Origin: Epibacterium ulvae
Lineage (GTDB): Bacteria; Pseudomonadota; Alphaproteobacteria; Rhodobacterales; Rhodobacteraceae
Direction: 5' to 3'
Assembly: GCF_018678075.1 (NCBI RefSeq)
Contig: NZ_JAHHIR010000050.1
Span: 1 to 64,000, forward strand
DNA: 64,000 bases
Shown here: positions 53,575-62,770 of the stretch, piece after piece
Layout of the letters: every line of letters begins with the position of its first letter
How positions within the stretch are numbered: the stretch's first letter is position 1
Position numbers and translations under genes: made by a program
Notes under the pieces: model-generated
Told to the model about the DNA's origin: nothing
The model's database searches: none
The model's input: the letters and a program-made list of their open reading frames with translations, nothing else

Positions 53575-54369
53575 TCAGGCGATCATACGGCTTGCACGGG
53601 ACAGCTGAGAGGCCAGCGCCTTTAGCGCCTCAATTGCTTCGGCTTCGGTGTTTTCTGACATGTCTTCTTCGTAGAGCGTCACAGAGACAGCCATGTTCGA
53701 CGGCCCGGAAGACGAAGAAATCGCCGCGCCAAAGGAAACCATTGAAGGGCGCAGGCCCTTGCTTTCTTGCGCATATCCGGCCTGGCGGGCGTCGTCCAAA
53801 ATACCCAGTAGCTGCCCACGATACTTGGGTTGTGACTTGGTAAGCTGTGGCAGGTCTTCGGACGGGTAGAGGGCGCAAACCTCTTCATTGCTGAGATCGG
53901 CCAGCATCGCGCGGCCCGAAGCAATACAGCAAGCAGGCACCCGCGTGCCGGTGCGAAACGTATATCCAACTGGATGCGGAGAATTGCGAACTGCAACAAA
54001 ATAGGCCTCAGCGTTTTCCCGTACGGTCAGCGTGACCCCATTGCTGCATAGGATTTCTGACCGAGCACACAGGCGGTAGAACTCTTCGACGATGTCGTAT
54101 TCGGCGATTTTCGAGCTGGCCAGATCTAGGATCCGATGGGTCAGCCCAAAAGTTCCGTCGCTCGCTTTTTCAAAATATCCTTCCGAGACCAGCGTCGCGC
54201 AGATGGCATGTGCAGAGCTGAGCGGCAAGCCCACTTCGGCTACGATCTTGGACAGGTTTGGTGCCTCAACACTGGTAGCCACAAACTCCAGAACCTTGAG
54301 ACCGCGGACCAGTGCGGGGACGTTTTTCTTTGTCGCAGGCGCAGTTTGGTTTGGAGACGTTACGTTCAA
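53575..54369 (-). CDS. IclR-family transcriptional regulator
   Basis: A 264-residue regulator with an N-terminal winged helix (PALVRGLKVLEFVATS, then LPLSSAHAICATLVSEGY) and a C-terminal effector domain (GTRVPACCIASGRAMLADLS). It lies downstream of livF on the same strand with 194 bases between, so it has room for its own promoter. It most likely controls the Liv-type importer. The effector is unknown. A CC pair (ACCIASGRA) replaces the more usual residues in the pocket. Confidence 0.88.
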   Translation of the reverse strand: MNVTSPNQTAPATKKNVPALVRGLKVLEFVATSVEAPNLSKIVAEVGLPLSSAHAICATLVSEGYFEKASDGTFGLTHRILDLASSKIAEYDIVEEFYRLCARSEILCSNGVTLTVRENAEAYFVAVRNSPHPVGYTFRTGTRVPACCIASGRAMLADLSNEEVCALYPSEDLPQLTKSQPKYRGQLLGILDDARQAGYAQESKGLRPSMVSFGAAISSSSGPSNMAVSVTLYEEDMSENTEAEAIEALKALASQLSRASRMIA

Positions 54370-54563
54370 AATGTCACCGAAATTCTTTCAATATATCGAA
54401 GGTCAATACCATAGGGCTGTCGTGGCCAGAAGTGTCAAGCTATTCGGTGGACTCGGGCGCGAATTGTTGCTCCAATAATGTACCCAATTCCAGCCATTTC
54501 ATCGCTTTGCGGGCCCCTTTCAACCGGAAGGGGATTTTAGCCACGTGAAATCCATGCGTTAGA

Positions 54564-55223
54564 TCAGGTCAAGTTTTCGGATGTCGCAACCCTTATCTGG
54601 CCGCGTTCAATTGTGTAGACCTTGTCCACTAGACGTTGGGAGTGTGTGTAATCCGACTCAGAGATCAACACGGCAAGGTTCTCCGCTTTCAGATCCGACA
54701 CGACTTCCATCAGTCGCTGTGCGAGGGCGGGGGCGACACCTTCAAAAGGTTCATCCAGCAACAACAGTTGACTGCCCGCAACCAAGGAACGCGCCAAAGC
54801 CACCAATTTTTGCTGCCCGCCGGACAGTGTCATAGCGCGTCGATCGGCAAAGCGGCCGATTTCAGGCATCAGCTCGTAAACCCATTTCACCCGTTTGCGG
54901 TCGCGTTCTTTGGTAGCCCACAAGGGCACCATGATGTTCTCTTCGACTGTGAAATGCGGGACCAAACGGCGGTCTTCAGGCAGGTAGCCGATGCCCAGGC
55001 CGGATCTTTCGTGCGCCTTGGCATGTGTCAAATCCTGACCGTTGAACCGGATTGCATCGCCGGTCACCGGTAAAGCCCCCATTATGGCACGCATCAAGGT
55101 TGTTTTCCCCGCGCCGTTGCGTCCGATCAGCCCACAAGTTTGCCCCGCATCCAGATAGAGGTCTACCGATTTCAAAATCGGCGTGCGCTGAATGGAAACG
55201 CTGATGTCTGTGATGGTCAACAT
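54564..55223 (-). CDS. livF: Liv-type ABC transporter ATP-binding protein (LivF)
   Basis: A 219-residue ATPase. Walker A is GRNGAGKTT, the signature is TLSGGQQKLVALARSL, and Walker B is LLLLDEPFEGVAP. It is slightly shorter than LivF of E. coli (237), with the difference at the C-terminus. It pairs with LivG to power uptake through LivHM. Start 55223 is three bases after the livG stop. Confidence 0.92.
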   Translation of the reverse strand: MLTITDISVSIQRTPILKSVDLYLDAGQTCGLIGRNGAGKTTLMRAIMGALPVTGDAIRFNGQDLTHAKAHERSGLGIGYLPEDRRLVPHFTVEENIMVPLWATKERDRKRVKWVYELMPEIGRFADRRAMTLSGGQQKLVALARSLVAGSQLLLLDEPFEGVAPALAQRLMEVVSDLKAENLAVLISESDYTHSQRLVDKVYTIERGQIRVATSENLT

Positions 55224-55226
55224 GAG

Positions 55227-56027
55227 TCAGCCCTTTGCCTGTTCACGGATATCGGCGACATCCGGCGTTGCTTTGCGGTGGAATTCGCTGCCGATGACAA
55301 ATTCCCGGACCTTGGCGTCATCAAGCACGCCTGCGGTGTCGCCATCGGCCAGGATTGTTCCTTCGTAAAAAGCGATGCAACGGGGTGCGAATGCCTCGAT
55401 CAGTTCCATGTCATGTTCGATGAACAAGACGGCAGTGTCTGTGGCTTGCAAGGCGTCGATCAACGTCGCCATAAAGCTCATCTTTTCCTCGGCGCTGACC
55501 CCGCTGGTGGGTTCATCCAGAAACAACAGGCTCGGCTCTGGTACTGTAGCCATGGCGATGTCGACCAGCTTGCGTACGCCCTGCGCGAGGGTGGTGATCA
55601 GCTTGTCCGCATGTTCTTCGATTTTGAACCGCGCTAGGATCTGCATCGCCTTGTCGGTCAATGCCTCATCCACAGCAGGGGTCAGCCATCCTTTTCTTCC
55701 GCGATTTGCGATGGTGAGTGCGATCAAGAGATTGTCCAGAACGGTCAGCTCTGGAAACAGCTGCGGAATTTGAAAGGACCGGCAAATCCCCATTTGCGTG
55801 ATTTCCCGCGTTGGCAGGCCCGCAATGTCTTTCCCTTGAAACAGGATCTCACCGGATGACGGCGTCAGATAGCCGGTGACCATGTTTACAAAAGTCGTCT
55901 TGCCTGCGCCATTGGAACCGATCACGCCAATGACTTCGGCCGCATCGATGCTAATGTTGATATTATGCGCGGCGACAACGGCATCGAAGGTTTTTTCCAA
56001 CCCTTTCGTTTCAAGAATAACGCTCAT
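55227..56027 (-). CDS. livG: Liv-type ABC transporter ATP-binding protein (LivG)
   Basis: A 266-residue ATPase. Walker A is GSNGAGKTTFVNMVTG. The signature segment TLAQGVRKLVDIAMATV is a weak form of LSGGQ: it reads AQGVRK, with Val where the second Gly of the signature (GGQ) is expected. Walker B is LLFLDEPTSGVSAEE. It works with LivF, LivH and LivM. Start overlaps the livM stop by four bases. Confidence 0.92.
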   Translation of the reverse strand: MSVILETKGLEKTFDAVVAAHNINISIDAAEVIGVIGSNGAGKTTFVNMVTGYLTPSSGEILFQGKDIAGLPTREITQMGICRSFQIPQLFPELTVLDNLLIALTIANRGRKGWLTPAVDEALTDKAMQILARFKIEEHADKLITTLAQGVRKLVDIAMATVPEPSLLFLDEPTSGVSAEEKMSFMATLIDALQATDTAVLFIEHDMELIEAFAPRCIAFYEGTILADGDTAGVLDDAKVREFVIGSEFHRKATPDVADIREQAKG

Positions 56028-56986
56028 GCGGCTGGCTCCTTTGAGGATAGGCGTTTGACGAAGCGTTCAAACAGCGACCACAATCCTTTGGGCAAAAAGA
56101 CAATCGTCAGCAGCATCACGATGCCCAGGATCATTTGCCAGGTATTAGGTGAGATTTCGACGGCATATACCCGCAATACCTCAAGGATCAAAGTTCCGAC
56201 CAAGGGAGCGAACACATTTCCGGTTCCGGCCAAAATCACGATAAAGACGAACTGACCAGAGGTGGTCCAATTGGCCATCTCGGGCGTGACATGTCCCAAC
56301 GCCATGGACCACAGCACGCCGCCAATCGCCGAAATGGTAGCCGCGATCATGTACAGGACGTGGACGGAAACATGCGCCGAAGCCCCCAGATACTCGACCC
56401 TCAGTTCATTTTCGCGAATGGCCTCGATGATTTTTCCGATGGGTCCGCGCAAGAACCGGTTGATCAAAATGGCGCAGGCCAGGGTCAAAATTGCGGTCAG
56501 GATGAACAAGACCGTGCTCCCGGTCTCACCCTCAGGGTGCCAGCCCAGATAGCTTGCCTGCGGTAGGTTGAACCCATCGGTGCTGCCAAGCTCATGCGAG
56601 CTGGACAAAAGCGCAAACAGGATCATGGAGACCGCAAGTGTCAGCATCGCAAAGAAAATCTCGCGATAGCGGCGCAACAGGAAACCCAGAATTCCAGACA
56701 CAGCTACGGTCACCACGATTGCGATGACTAGGATCACGAAGATATCGGAGATGTTCCAAAACTTGCTCGCCATGCCAGCGGTGTAGCCGCCAATGCAGAA
56801 ATAGAGCCCCTGACCAAAGGAGACCAAACCCGCCCGCATCTGGATCATCACGGCCAAAGCCACGAGCCCCATGCCCATCGAGACCTGGACATAATTCACA
56901 AGCCAGGTCGGCAGGGCAAACAGAAGGATGATGAGAACAGGCAAAGCATAAAGCAGCGACCATTCTGTCTTGTCGAAGAACTTCAT
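56024..56986 (-). CDS. livM: Liv-type ABC transporter permease (LivM)
   Basis: A 320-residue permease with about ten helices. The family segment GLVSFGQGLYFCIGGYTAGM and the coupling-helix region IIEAIRENELRVEYLGASAH are clear. It forms the membrane channel with LivH. Start overlaps the livH stop (TAATG). Confidence 0.93.
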   Translation of the reverse strand: MKFFDKTEWSLLYALPVLIILLFALPTWLVNYVQVSMGMGLVALAVMIQMRAGLVSFGQGLYFCIGGYTAGMASKFWNISDIFVILVIAIVVTVAVSGILGFLLRRYREIFFAMLTLAVSMILFALLSSSHELGSTDGFNLPQASYLGWHPEGETGSTVLFILTAILTLACAILINRFLRGPIGKIIEAIRENELRVEYLGASAHVSVHVLYMIAATISAIGGVLWSMALGHVTPEMANWTTSGQFVFIVILAGTGNVFAPLVGTLILEVLRVYAVEISPNTWQMILGIVMLLTIVFLPKGLWSLFERFVKRLSSKEPAA

Positions 56987-57882
56987 TAGATTTTTCTGCC
57001 TTCAGCCAGAGCAAAGAGACCATATGGTTTGATGGCCAAGACCATTGCCATCACCAGATAGATCGAGAACATTTCGATAGGCGGGTACAGGTGGACCGAC
57101 AGAGCACGTGCGAAGCCCACGATCACGGCACCAATCATGGCGCCCCCCACGCTGCCCATGCCGCCGATGACAATCACTGCAAAGGCCATGACGATAACTT
57201 CTGCCCCAATGCCGGGCACCACACTGATTTCAGGTGCGGTCAATGCCCCGCCAAGCGCACCAAGCGTCGTGCCGATGACAAAGGTGACCGTGAAAAACAG
57301 GGTCACGTTGATGCCCAATGCGGCGCTGACCTCGCGGTCATGGATCACCACCAGCAACAGTTTGCCCGCACGGGTGCGGTTCAATCCCCAATACAGGCCC
57401 GCGCCGACGGCCAGCGCGATACCGATGATCAAGAACTTGTAGATAGTGTAGGGAATGCCCGCGACATCGATGGTCCCCAGCCAATAGGCTGGTTGATAGG
57501 CAACGTAGGATTCCGTGCCCCAGATCAATTTGGTCGCATCCTCCAAGATCAAGAAGACCGCATAGGTGACCAGCACCATCAGGACTTCTTCGTGGCCATA
57601 CATGAACCGCAGCAAGCCCCGTTCCACCAAGAGCCCGGTCAGCGTGCCCACGATGATCGCGGCGAGCGGAATGATCAGATAGGTGAGGGCAATCGTATTG
57701 CCGGTCTGCGTATAAAGCCCCACAGCCCAGGCCGCCGAATAGGCACCAAGCGCATAAAAGCCGCCGTGGCTGATGTTCAAGATCCGCATGACACCGTAAA
57801 TCAATGTCAGGCCGACCGATGATAGAAACAGCCAAGCCGCAAAGCCAAACCCATCCAGAATGATGGCAACCGTCGTGGTCAT
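56986..57882 (-). CDS. livH: Liv-type ABC transporter permease (LivH)
   Basis: A 298-residue permease with about eight helices. Family marks are GLTLIYGVMRILNISHGGFY, the GAYSAAWAVGLY segment and VIGGMGSVGGAMIGAVIVGF. It pairs with LivM. It follows the binding-protein gene after 84 bases. Confidence 0.93.
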   Translation of the reverse strand: MTTTVAIILDGFGFAAWLFLSSVGLTLIYGVMRILNISHGGFYALGAYSAAWAVGLYTQTGNTIALTYLIIPLAAIIVGTLTGLLVERGLLRFMYGHEEVLMVLVTYAVFLILEDATKLIWGTESYVAYQPAYWLGTIDVAGIPYTIYKFLIIGIALAVGAGLYWGLNRTRAGKLLLVVIHDREVSAALGINVTLFFTVTFVIGTTLGALGGALTAPEISVVPGIGAEVIVMAFAVIVIGGMGSVGGAMIGAVIVGFARALSVHLYPPIEMFSIYLVMAMVLAIKPYGLFALAEGRKI

Positions 57883-57966
57883 ACCAATGTCTCCAAAGTA
57901 GCGAAGTGGCAGGCGAAGGCGCGCCTTTGCCTGCCGGACCCAATCGGGCGTTTCATGCGTTGTCGG

Positions 57967-59280
57967 TTATTCGCAATCAGCGCCGACAAATCCGCCCTTG
58001 ATCCACTCTTGCGAGGTCAGATCGGCGGGGGGGTTAATGCATTCAGCCTTGTAGGTCACAATGTTCTCAACGGTGCCGAGGCCGGTTTCCGTGTCGAATT
58101 TATAGGTGCCATAGGCAGAGCCCGTGATCGCCTGATGACCATCCGCCAACGCCATATCAACGATGCCACCGGGACCCTCATAGGACAGGCCTTTCAGGTT
58201 GGCGATGATCGCCTCTTCGGTGCCAACGCCGGCCTTGTCCGCGGCGGCTTTCATGCCCAGAACGGCATTTGCCATCTGGTAGGCCGGGTGCACAGGGTAG
58301 ACGCCGTAACGGTCATAGTAGGCCTGGCGGAACCAATCGTTGAGCTCTGATTGCGGAGCGTAGATGCTGTAAGATCCGCGCGCGCCAATAATTGTCCCAT
58401 CCGGGATCTGACGGCCCAGACGGTGAATAGCCGTGTCAGAGGAGGTCAGCACCATTTGGGTGCGACCGAACAGGCCACGCCCGGCGCCTTGGATGACCAA
58501 GGCTTCCAAATCGCCCCCCCAGAAACTGGAGTGCACCACATCTGCGCGCGCCGTCAGCAGGGCCGAAATCTCGGCACCATATTGGCCGGCAAAAATCTTG
58601 GGGAATTGCTCGTTTGCGATTTCAACGTCTTCTTTGAGGACCTGGATCGAGGCGGAGAAGTCGCGCCAAGAGTCAAACCCCCAAGAGTAGTTCTGGTTGA
58701 TGCCCGCAATATCGCTCAGCTTTTCAACGACTTCCGGCGTGTGCTCGACAACGTAACGTGCGGCGGCCACGTTATCCATTGTCGCATGGCTTGCCGCGCG
58801 GAACAGGTATTTCGGCTCGGTGACGATCTCTTCAAAGATCTGCGACGTGCCGCAGGCGGACAAAACAGTGAGCGTTTCCAGCTTTTCCACTTCGGGCGCA
58901 ATGGCCACGCAGCTGCCAGAGGAGTTGTAGCCAACGATGCCGTCTACTTCGTCTTTCTGGACGAGTTTTTGATAATCCGCGACGACGTTCTTGGACGCTT
59001 CATCCGCGAACAATGGCTCAACCAACGTGCCGGCAAAACCAATTGTGTCATATGGCGCGGGCAGGGTGCCCTTGTTGATCGCGTCCACAATCAGCTCTGC
59101 AGCATTGCGCGACGGCACACCAAATGGGCCAGACGCACCGCCCGACAGGAAGCTTACCACGCCAAGTTTAAAGGCAGGTGCATCCTGGGCCAAAAGCGTT
59201 GTCGGAGCGAGCGCCAGCGCCAGCGCCAGCGTCGATGCAAGCGGGCGACTGGCTGTGCCAAGGTGAGAGACTTTGGTCAT
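57967..59280 (-). CDS. Liv-type ABC transporter substrate-binding protein
   Basis: A 437-residue periplasmic binding protein of the branched-chain-amino-acid (LivK/HAAT) class, longer than LivK (about 345). The signal peptide ends near LLAQD and contains a run of ALALALA from a hexanucleotide repeat. The fold marks are FKLGVVSFLSGGASGPFGVP, YNSSGSCVAIAPEVEKLETL and YDRYGVYPVHPAYQMANAVL. The ligand may be an amide, urea-like compound or amino acid. It is first in the operon with LivHMGF and an IclR regulator. Confidence 0.88.
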   Translation of the reverse strand: MTKVSHLGTASRPLASTLALALALAPTTLLAQDAPAFKLGVVSFLSGGASGPFGVPSRNAAELIVDAINKGTLPAPYDTIGFAGTLVEPLFADEASKNVVADYQKLVQKDEVDGIVGYNSSGSCVAIAPEVEKLETLTVLSACGTSQIFEEIVTEPKYLFRAASHATMDNVAAARYVVEHTPEVVEKLSDIAGINQNYSWGFDSWRDFSASIQVLKEDVEIANEQFPKIFAGQYGAEISALLTARADVVHSSFWGGDLEALVIQGAGRGLFGRTQMVLTSSDTAIHRLGRQIPDGTIIGARGSYSIYAPQSELNDWFRQAYYDRYGVYPVHPAYQMANAVLGMKAAADKAGVGTEEAIIANLKGLSYEGPGGIVDMALADGHQAITGSAYGTYKFDTETGLGTVENIVTYKAECINPPADLTSQEWIKGGFVGADCE

Positions 59281-59530
59281 TTCTGTTTTCCCTGTTGTTG
59301 TTTTTGAAATCTCGGGTGATATTTTCGATATAGAGAAGTGAATTCGTTATTTGGAAGTTCGAGAATTGAGGGTAAGTTTGTCAATATAAATGCTGGAATT
59401 TGCCCGACAAAATTCTGTGAGGAGATCAAAGGTGCGGGGAAAGTAGTCGTTTGCGGCGGTTTGATAGGCATGACGAAGGCGGTTGGCCGTACTCCCCTGG
59501 TTCGGCACATTGGAAGATTGCCACACGTAG
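59281..59530. other. promoter region of the Liv operon and boundary of the IS-rich region
   Basis: AT-richer sequence upstream of the binding-protein gene. No gene is recognised. The right part (about 59450-59530) shows a change in composition toward the mobile-element debris that follows. Confidence 0.4.
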
Positions 59531-59815
59531 AGGCCCGATGACCTTCTGCAGGCTGTCAAAACCTATGCCAAGCAAAGAGAATGCTACACGCGCGGCAAGG
59601 TCTACTTCTCAGACAACTGGTTCAAGATGCGCTGAAAAGAGAAGGGCCTTGCCCAGATACAGACGGAGCGCGAGAAAGCGGGAGAGGCCGAAGCCAAAGG
59701 GAGTGTCAGCCTCACCGAGTGGGTCCACGGGCGTCATCCCCTGTGTCGTCACTTAACCAACCGGCAGGTCGAGGACTTAATTGCATCGGAGCAGGTGACA
59801 CCTGAGCAAATTTGA
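59531..59815 (+). pseudogene. prophage-like gene fragment
   Basis: The frame reads DDLLQAVKTYAKQRE, then KVYFSDNWFKM, a TGA (in place of an expected Trp codon), then LAQIQTEREKAGEAEAKG, the segment TEWVHGRHPLCRHLTNRQVE, and a stop. The first part resembles the C-terminal end of phage or plasmid replication-initiator proteins. It has no start and one internal stop, so it is debris. The identification as phage-derived is tentative. Confidence 0.4.
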
Positions 59816-59879
59816 GCCGCGGGGCTGCAGGCATGAGTGCGCCTCGGTTGTTCCGTCATGACGTAAAAGGAGTCGCATC

Positions 59880-59975
59880 ATGGACCTCGCAGCACGAATG
59901 GCCGAGCAGATCCGCGAGGCACTTCGCCGAACGCGTAGGGCGCGCGGCTGGACCCAAAGCGATATCAGCGGCGCA
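59880..59975 (+). pseudogene. truncated prophage-type small gene with HTH-like start
   Basis: An ATG with a good AAAGGAG site is followed by about 32 codons (MDLAARMAEQIREALRRTRR, then ARGWTQSDISG) that resemble the beginning of an XRE-type helix-turn-helix protein. It is cut near 59975 by the IS110 fragment. It belongs with the preceding fragment to a lost prophage. Confidence 0.4.
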
Positions 59976-60057
59976 CGAATTTGCACGTTGCGACGATCTC
60001 GTCGCCGGAGAGTAGCGACACAGGAACCAAGCTCGCCACTGTGCTCGCCGTCATGGC

Positions 60058-61062
60058 GGCTTTGAGGTCATTCTGGTGAATGCCCGCTGCACTAAAAACG
60101 TTCACGAGCGGAAGACGGATGTCAGCGATGCCAGCAAGTTGCGTCAGTTGCATTCATATGGACTTTTGCGTGGTAGCTTCAGGCCATCTGCTCAAATAAC
60201 CACGTTGCGTGCGTATCTGCGACAGCGTGAACGGGGGGTGGAATATGCGGCGGCTCATTTCCAGCACGTGCAGAAAGGACTGAAGGAGATGAACCTCCAA
60301 CGACATCATGTGGTCTCTGATATCACTGGCGTGACAGGGATGAAGATCCTCCCTGCCATCGTCGACGGCGAGCGGGATTTGGATGTGTTGGCATCTCATC
60401 GTGATGTGCGTTGCAAAGCATCAATCGAGACCATCAAAGCCTCGCTCAATGAGAATGATCGCCCTCTTGAGGCGACGTTGAGGGCACTCGGTTCAGATAA
60501 CGAATACGATCCCAGTCAGTTGCCACGTCCACGCACAAAGACCAAGCAGGTGAGCACGCCGTCATTTGGTGTCCGGGCCGCGCTGTTTGGTGTCCTCGGC
60601 GTTGATCTGACTGAGATCCATGGGATGGGGCCTTCACTATCGCTCAAACTGGTCGGGGAATGTGGGACTGACCTGCGCGCGTGGCCGAGCGCCAAACACT
60701 CCACGCCGTGGCTCTATCTTGCACCTGGCAACAAGATCTCCGGCGGCAAAGTGCTGTCTTCTCGGACGCGACGGTCATCAAGTCGCGCCGCTGCCCTCTT
60801 ACGATTAGCTGCTTTTACACTCGGGCGCAGCGATACCGCTCTAGGAGCTTTCTACCGCCGATTAGCAGCACGAGCGGGCAAGGCCAAAGCCGTCGCCGCG
60901 TCAGCGCGCAAGATTGCTGTCCTGTTCTACAACACCCTCAGATACGGCATGACATACAAAGACCCCGGCGCATCCCATTATGAGGAGCGGTACCTCAACC
61001 GCGTACTCGGCAACCTCAAACGCCGCGCCAAGGCATTCGGCTATGGGTTGCAAAATGTCTGA
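60058..61062 (+). pseudogene. IS110-family transposase, N-terminus missing
   Basis: About 330 residues of an IS110-family transposase. It begins inside the RuvC-like domain (GFEVILVNARCTKNVHERKT, then DVSDASKLRQLHSYG), so the first about 90 residues with the Asp and Glu of the DEDD site are lost. The C-terminal Tnp domain (IHGMGPSLSLKLVGECGTDL, then APGNKISGGKVL) is present. A GTG at 60076 keeps the frame open. It is different from the intact IS110 copy at 5.6 kb. Confidence 0.75.
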
Positions 61063-61071
61063 CGACGGACA

Positions 61072-61320
61072 GACGTAGGGCCGGACATAAAGCGGCGACA
61101 TCAGTCGAGGCTCATGACCGTGTTGAAGGCAACAACGACCAATGTGATGCGCGCCGCCGCAAGCCTCCATCGCAACAATGCAGGGATCCAAACCTTCCAG
61201 AAAGTCCAGCAACCGGTGCCGTTGAAGGCGCTTGCGGTACACGACCGCGCCTGTTGCGTCCAATCCCGCAAGGCTGCAAACGGTCTTGCCCAGATCAATG
61301 CCCAATACTTCGACATCCAT
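61072..61320 (-). pseudogene. IS110-family transposase, N-terminal fragment only
   Basis: On the minus strand, an ATG at 61320 begins the RuvC-like part of another IS110-family transposase (LGIDLGKTVCSLAGLDATGA, then AMEACGGAHHIGRCCLQHGH). It ends at about codon 83 (LYVRPYV), where the tail-to-tail junction with the preceding fragment lies. The Asp and Glu of the active site are present, but the rest of the protein is gone. Confidence 0.75.
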
Positions 61321-61394
61321 CAGAATGCTCCTATCTCTCCACCGATGCCCGCAACAATAGCTGCGGTTTGGCAGGAAGGCAGTTCATACCATTG

Positions 61395-61472
61395 GCTCAG
61401 TTCTTCATATTCCGTCTCTAATGCTTGGGACCGATCCTACTCAAAAGTGGAGGAGTAATAAGGTCTCAGGTC
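61395..61472 (-). mobile_element. left-end remnant of an IS3 element like the one at 97-1299
   Basis: Read on the minus strand, the sequence from 61472 runs nearly base for base like the left end of the element at 97: the GACCTGAGACCTTAT end, then GAGTAGGATCGGTCCCAAGC, then the ATGAAGAA start codon region. Identity stops just after that start codon, where the IS110-type debris begins. About 78 bases remain. It is in inverted orientation relative to the first copy. Confidence 0.8.
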
Positions 61473-61814
61473 GCAATACCAGTCTATCAAGTATACCGAA
61501 CTGCTGGCAGAAGCAGGCATCGATCCATCTGTGGGAAGCGTCGGCGTTTCATATGACTGCTCTGGCTGAAAGCATCATCGGACTGTTCAAGACCGAGGTT
61601 ATCAACTTCCTCGATCCGTGGAAGTCTGTCAGCCAGGTTTGATGGGAAACGCCGAAATGGGTGAATTGATACAACACCGAACGCCTGCACAGCGCCATCG
61701 GATACATCACGCCAAAAAGGAAAGAGGAGGCATTCTTCGTAGACTTGAGCATCGCTGAAAAAGCGGCCTAACTATTGAACCGGAAGCTCTCCGGTAAACC
61801 CGGAGCAGTTCCTT
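61473..61814 (+). pseudogene. C-terminal remnant of a different IS3-family orfB
   Basis: Translation gives SIKYTELLAEAGIDPSVGSV with a preceding QYQ, typical of the end of IS3-type OrfB; a frameshift then gives LAESIIGLFKTEVINFLDPW with the catalytic Glu. Stops and frameshifts break the rest. The IS right end is probably the CCGGTAAACCCGGAGCAG stretch near 61793-61814. It is unrelated in sequence to the IS at the window start. Confidence 0.7.
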
Positions 61815-61999
61815 GATTCCAAGGCTAGATGTGATGCCCCGTCAGCAAGCCAGTTCTCATATTCTACAAGCATTTCAACTATTTGAGATTGTGAGTATTC
61901 ATCAACGTTAGACGAGTAGGATATGATCCTGTGCATTAGGCGAGTGTTCAGATGCTCAGCGCTGTAACTATGCTCAAGCTTTCTAATATGTAATTCCAT
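61772..61999 (-). CDS. hypothetical small protein with IS-derived tail
   Basis: A 75-residue frame with a GAGAGG ribosome site before the ATG. It is AT-rich and charged (MELHIRKLEHSYSAEHLNTR), unlike the GC-rich neighbours. Its last 12-13 residues read through the IS end at about 61814, so the original protein was probably longer or different. No motif is recognised. It may be a foreign gene damaged by the IS. Confidence 0.35.
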   Translation of the reverse strand: MELHIRKLEHSYSAEHLNTRLMHRIISYSSNVDEYSQSQIVEMLVEYENWLADGASHLALESRNCSGFTGELPVQ

Positions 62000-62023
62000 C
62001 AAAACCTCTCAATAGAAATAGAG

Positions 62024-62770
62024 TCACCGCACCGCTTCAATCGGCCCCTCAGCACTTCCTGAGATGAACTGCTCCACATACGGATCCCCTGACGCGTCCA
62101 TTTCCGCCACAGGGCCGGTCCAGCGGATTTTGCCGCCGTGGAGCATGGCGACGTTGTCAGCGATGGCGCGGACCGAGGTCATGTCGTGGGTGATGGTCAT
62201 GGCTGTGGCGCCCATCTCAACTACGATTTCGCGGATCAGGTCATTGATGACGCCAGACATGATGGGGTCGAGGCCGGTGGTGGGCTCGTCGAAAAAGATG
62301 ATCTCGGGATCGGCGGCGATGGCACGCGCAAGGCCGACGCGTTTTTGCATACCGCCGGAGAGTTCAGCCGGGAAACGGTCAGCGACGTCCGCTTTCAGAC
62401 CCACGCGGCGGAGTTTTTCGATGGCGATCTCGCGGGCTTCGTCGCGCGGGCGGGCGAGGGAGCCGCGCAGCAGGCGGAAGGCGACGTTTTGCCAGACGGG
62501 GAGCGAGTCAAACAGGGCCGCACCTTGGAACAACATGCCAAAGCGGGCGAGGAAAGCGTCGCGGTCGGCTTTGGTCACGTCTTGGCCGTCGACCAGGATC
62601 TTGCCGCTGTCAGGGGTGATCAGGCCAAGCACGCATTTCAGCGACACGGATTTCCCGGTGCCGGATCCGCCGATGATCACCATGGAGGTTCCGCGGGTGA
62701 TCTCAAGATCAAAGCCGCGCAGGACTTGGTTGTCGCCAAAGGTTTTGTGGACGTTTTCCAGACGGATCAT
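62024..62770 (-). CDS. mlaF: ABC transporter ATP-binding protein, MlaF family
   Basis: A 248-residue ATPase that powers lipid transport between the outer and inner membrane. Walker A is GGSGTGKSVSLKCVLG, the signature is LSGGMQKRVGLARAI, and Walker B is IIFFDEPTTGLDPI. The Lys/Arg-rich RVGL after the signature is typical of MlaF. ATG 62770 overlaps the mlaE stop by four bases. The frame is open 65 codons further upstream, but that part lies inside mlaE. Confidence 0.9.
   Translation of the reverse strand: MIRLENVHKTFGDNQVLRGFDLEITRGTSMVIIGGSGTGKSVSLKCVLGLITPDSGKILVDGQDVTKADRDAFLARFGMLFQGAALFDSLPVWQNVAFRLLRGSLARPRDEAREIAIEKLRRVGLKADVADRFPAELSGGMQKRVGLARAIAADPEIIFFDEPTTGLDPIMSGVINDLIREIVVEMGATAMTITHDMTSVRAIADNVAMLHGGKIRWTGPVAEMDASGDPYVEQFISGSAEGPIEAVR

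Noticed and set aside
58351-59307. 318-codon plus-strand frame opposite the Liv binding protein
   Set aside because: Shadow frame with no motif; the minus strand has a clear binding protein with signal peptide.
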